From Gallionellales bacterium CG03_land_8_20_14_0_80_55_15 (GTDB taxonomy: Bacteria > Pseudomonadota > Gammaproteobacteria > Burkholderiales > Gallionellaceae), in contig PEUR01000046.1 in the NCBI GenBank assembly GCA_002780675.1, positions 1 through 5,545 of the forward strand: a stretch of DNA of 5,545 bases, read 5' to 3'. The notes beneath the pieces are model-generated. The model made no database searches. It was not told the origin of the DNA and saw nothing but the letters and a program-made list of their open reading frames with translations. This document shows positions 5,051-5,545 of this stretch, piece after piece; position 1 is the first letter of the stretch, and every line of letters starts with the position of its first letter. The translations under genes and the position numbers were made by a program.

Positions 5051-5545
5051 CAATGCGCCAGTTGCTGTATCTCGTTTTCGATCCAGGCTTCCGCCTGGGC
5101 ATTGATTTCGTCGGCTTTCAGTGTTTTGCCGTCAAGCGGACGGCCTATGCTCATAGTAATCAGACCGGGGTGTTTGCTGAACGCGTTGCGCCCCCACAAG
5201 CGTCCGGCGTTATGCGCCACGGGGACGGCCAGCGCGCCGCTGGAAGCCGCCAGCAGCGCGCCCCCCATCCGGTATTTGCCGCGCTGACCGTAAGGGACGC
5301 GCGTCCCCTCGGGAAACACCACCACGCAAAAACCCTGCGCCAGCCGGTCTTTGCCCTGTTTGAGCAACTGCCGCATCGCGCCCTTGCCGTCGCTGCGGTC
5401 TATCGCGATCGGGCTGGTCAACGCCAGCGCCCAACCGAAGAACGGCAGTTTCAGCAACTCGCGTTTCAACACCCAAACCTGGGGCGGAAAGACCAACTGT
5501 AGCGCCATCGTCTCCCAGGCAGACTGGTGTTTGCACAACACGATG
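5050..5545 (-). CDS. plsC: PlsC-like 1-acyl-sn-glycerol-3-phosphate acyltransferase (5' end outside window)
   Basis: This enzyme family acylates lysophosphatidic acid to phosphatidic acid at the inner membrane, in phospholipid synthesis. About 164 C-terminal residues are present. The expected N-terminal ~80 residues, including the membrane segment, lie beyond the edge. Block 1 is at the very start (I-V-L-C-K-H-Q-S-A-W-E-T), with the catalytic histidine followed after four residues by E, where the textbook motif is HX4D. Later blocks are present: L-K-R-E-L-L-K-L-P-F-F-G-W, V-V-F-P-E-G-T-R and A-V-P-V-A-H-N-A-G. Its TGA stop overlaps the metallohydrolase start by one base, so the two are probably one operon, continuing upstream out of the window. 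Specificity cannot be settled: PlsC itself or a paralogue acting on another lyso-lipid are both possible. Confidence 0.88.
   Translation of the reverse strand, partial: IVLCKHQSAWETMALQLVFPPQVWVLKRELLKLPFFGWALALTSPIAIDRSDGKGAMRQLLKQGKDRLAQGFCVVVFPEGTRVPYGQRGKYRMGGALLAASSGALAVPVAHNAGRLWGRNAFSKHPGLITMSIGRPLDGKTLKADEINAQAEAWIENEIQQLAH

Noticed and set aside
4394..5502. Long plus-strand open frames at 4394-4924 and 5017-5502
   Set aside because: They are antisense to the metallohydrolase and the PlsC-like gene, with no recognisable domain and low-complexity composition.

Overview
The window looks like chromosomal DNA of a proteobacterium. The evidence is a CyaY-type frataxin, an LptM-type outer-membrane lipoprotein, a monofunctional peptidoglycan transglycosylase (MtgA) and a PlsC-like acyltransferase, all Gram-negative genes, at moderately high GC. 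The cyaY / lptM-lysA divergent layout occurs in beta- and gammaproteobacteria. I favour a betaproteobacterium, possibly of the Nitrosomonadales, but this is inference from protein flavour and repeat style, not a demonstrated assignment.

Layout. Positions 1-103 hold an inverted pair of short palindromes, preceded by the possible 3' end of an upstream gene. mtgA (104-799, +) converges on lysA (829-2082, -), and a single palindrome at 797-832 contains both stop codons. Upstream of lysA, and overlapping it by the ATGA arrangement, is a 45-codon gene for the lipoprotein LptM (2079-2216, -). A 55-bp gap with a candidate promoter separates lptM from the divergent cyaY (2272-2574, +). cyaY converges on an AMP-forming fatty acyl-CoA ligase (2640-4228, -) whose last ~40 codons lie in another frame. 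An inverted pair of REP-like palindromes fills the space between these two genes. Upstream of the ligase, after a third copy of the same palindrome, lies a YgjP/DUF45-type zinc metallohydrolase (4310-5050, -). It overlaps by one base the stop of a PlsC-like acyltransferase (5050-5545, -) that runs off the window. No gene-free stretch exceeds about 105 bases.

How the genes relate. Most are cell-envelope and housekeeping functions. LysA makes lysine from meso-diaminopimelate, which is also a cross-linking residue of peptidoglycan. MtgA polymerises peptidoglycan glycan strands. LptM supports the LPS translocon. PlsC-like and acyl-CoA ligase proteins handle acyl chains for phospholipid synthesis and fatty-acid activation. 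CyaY tunes Fe-S cluster assembly. No obviously new enzymatic system is present.

The most striking feature is non-coding. At least three kinds of GTAG-headed palindrome resembling REP elements are scattered through the window. The GTAG head supplies the TAG stop codon of lysA, cyaY, the ligase and the metallohydrolase, possibly that of the gene upstream of mtgA, and, in the variant ATAG, that of mtgA. The two genes inside operons (lptM, plsC) instead stop with TGA. This suggests that the palindromes inserted next to pre-existing TAG stops, or that such insertions are tolerated there.
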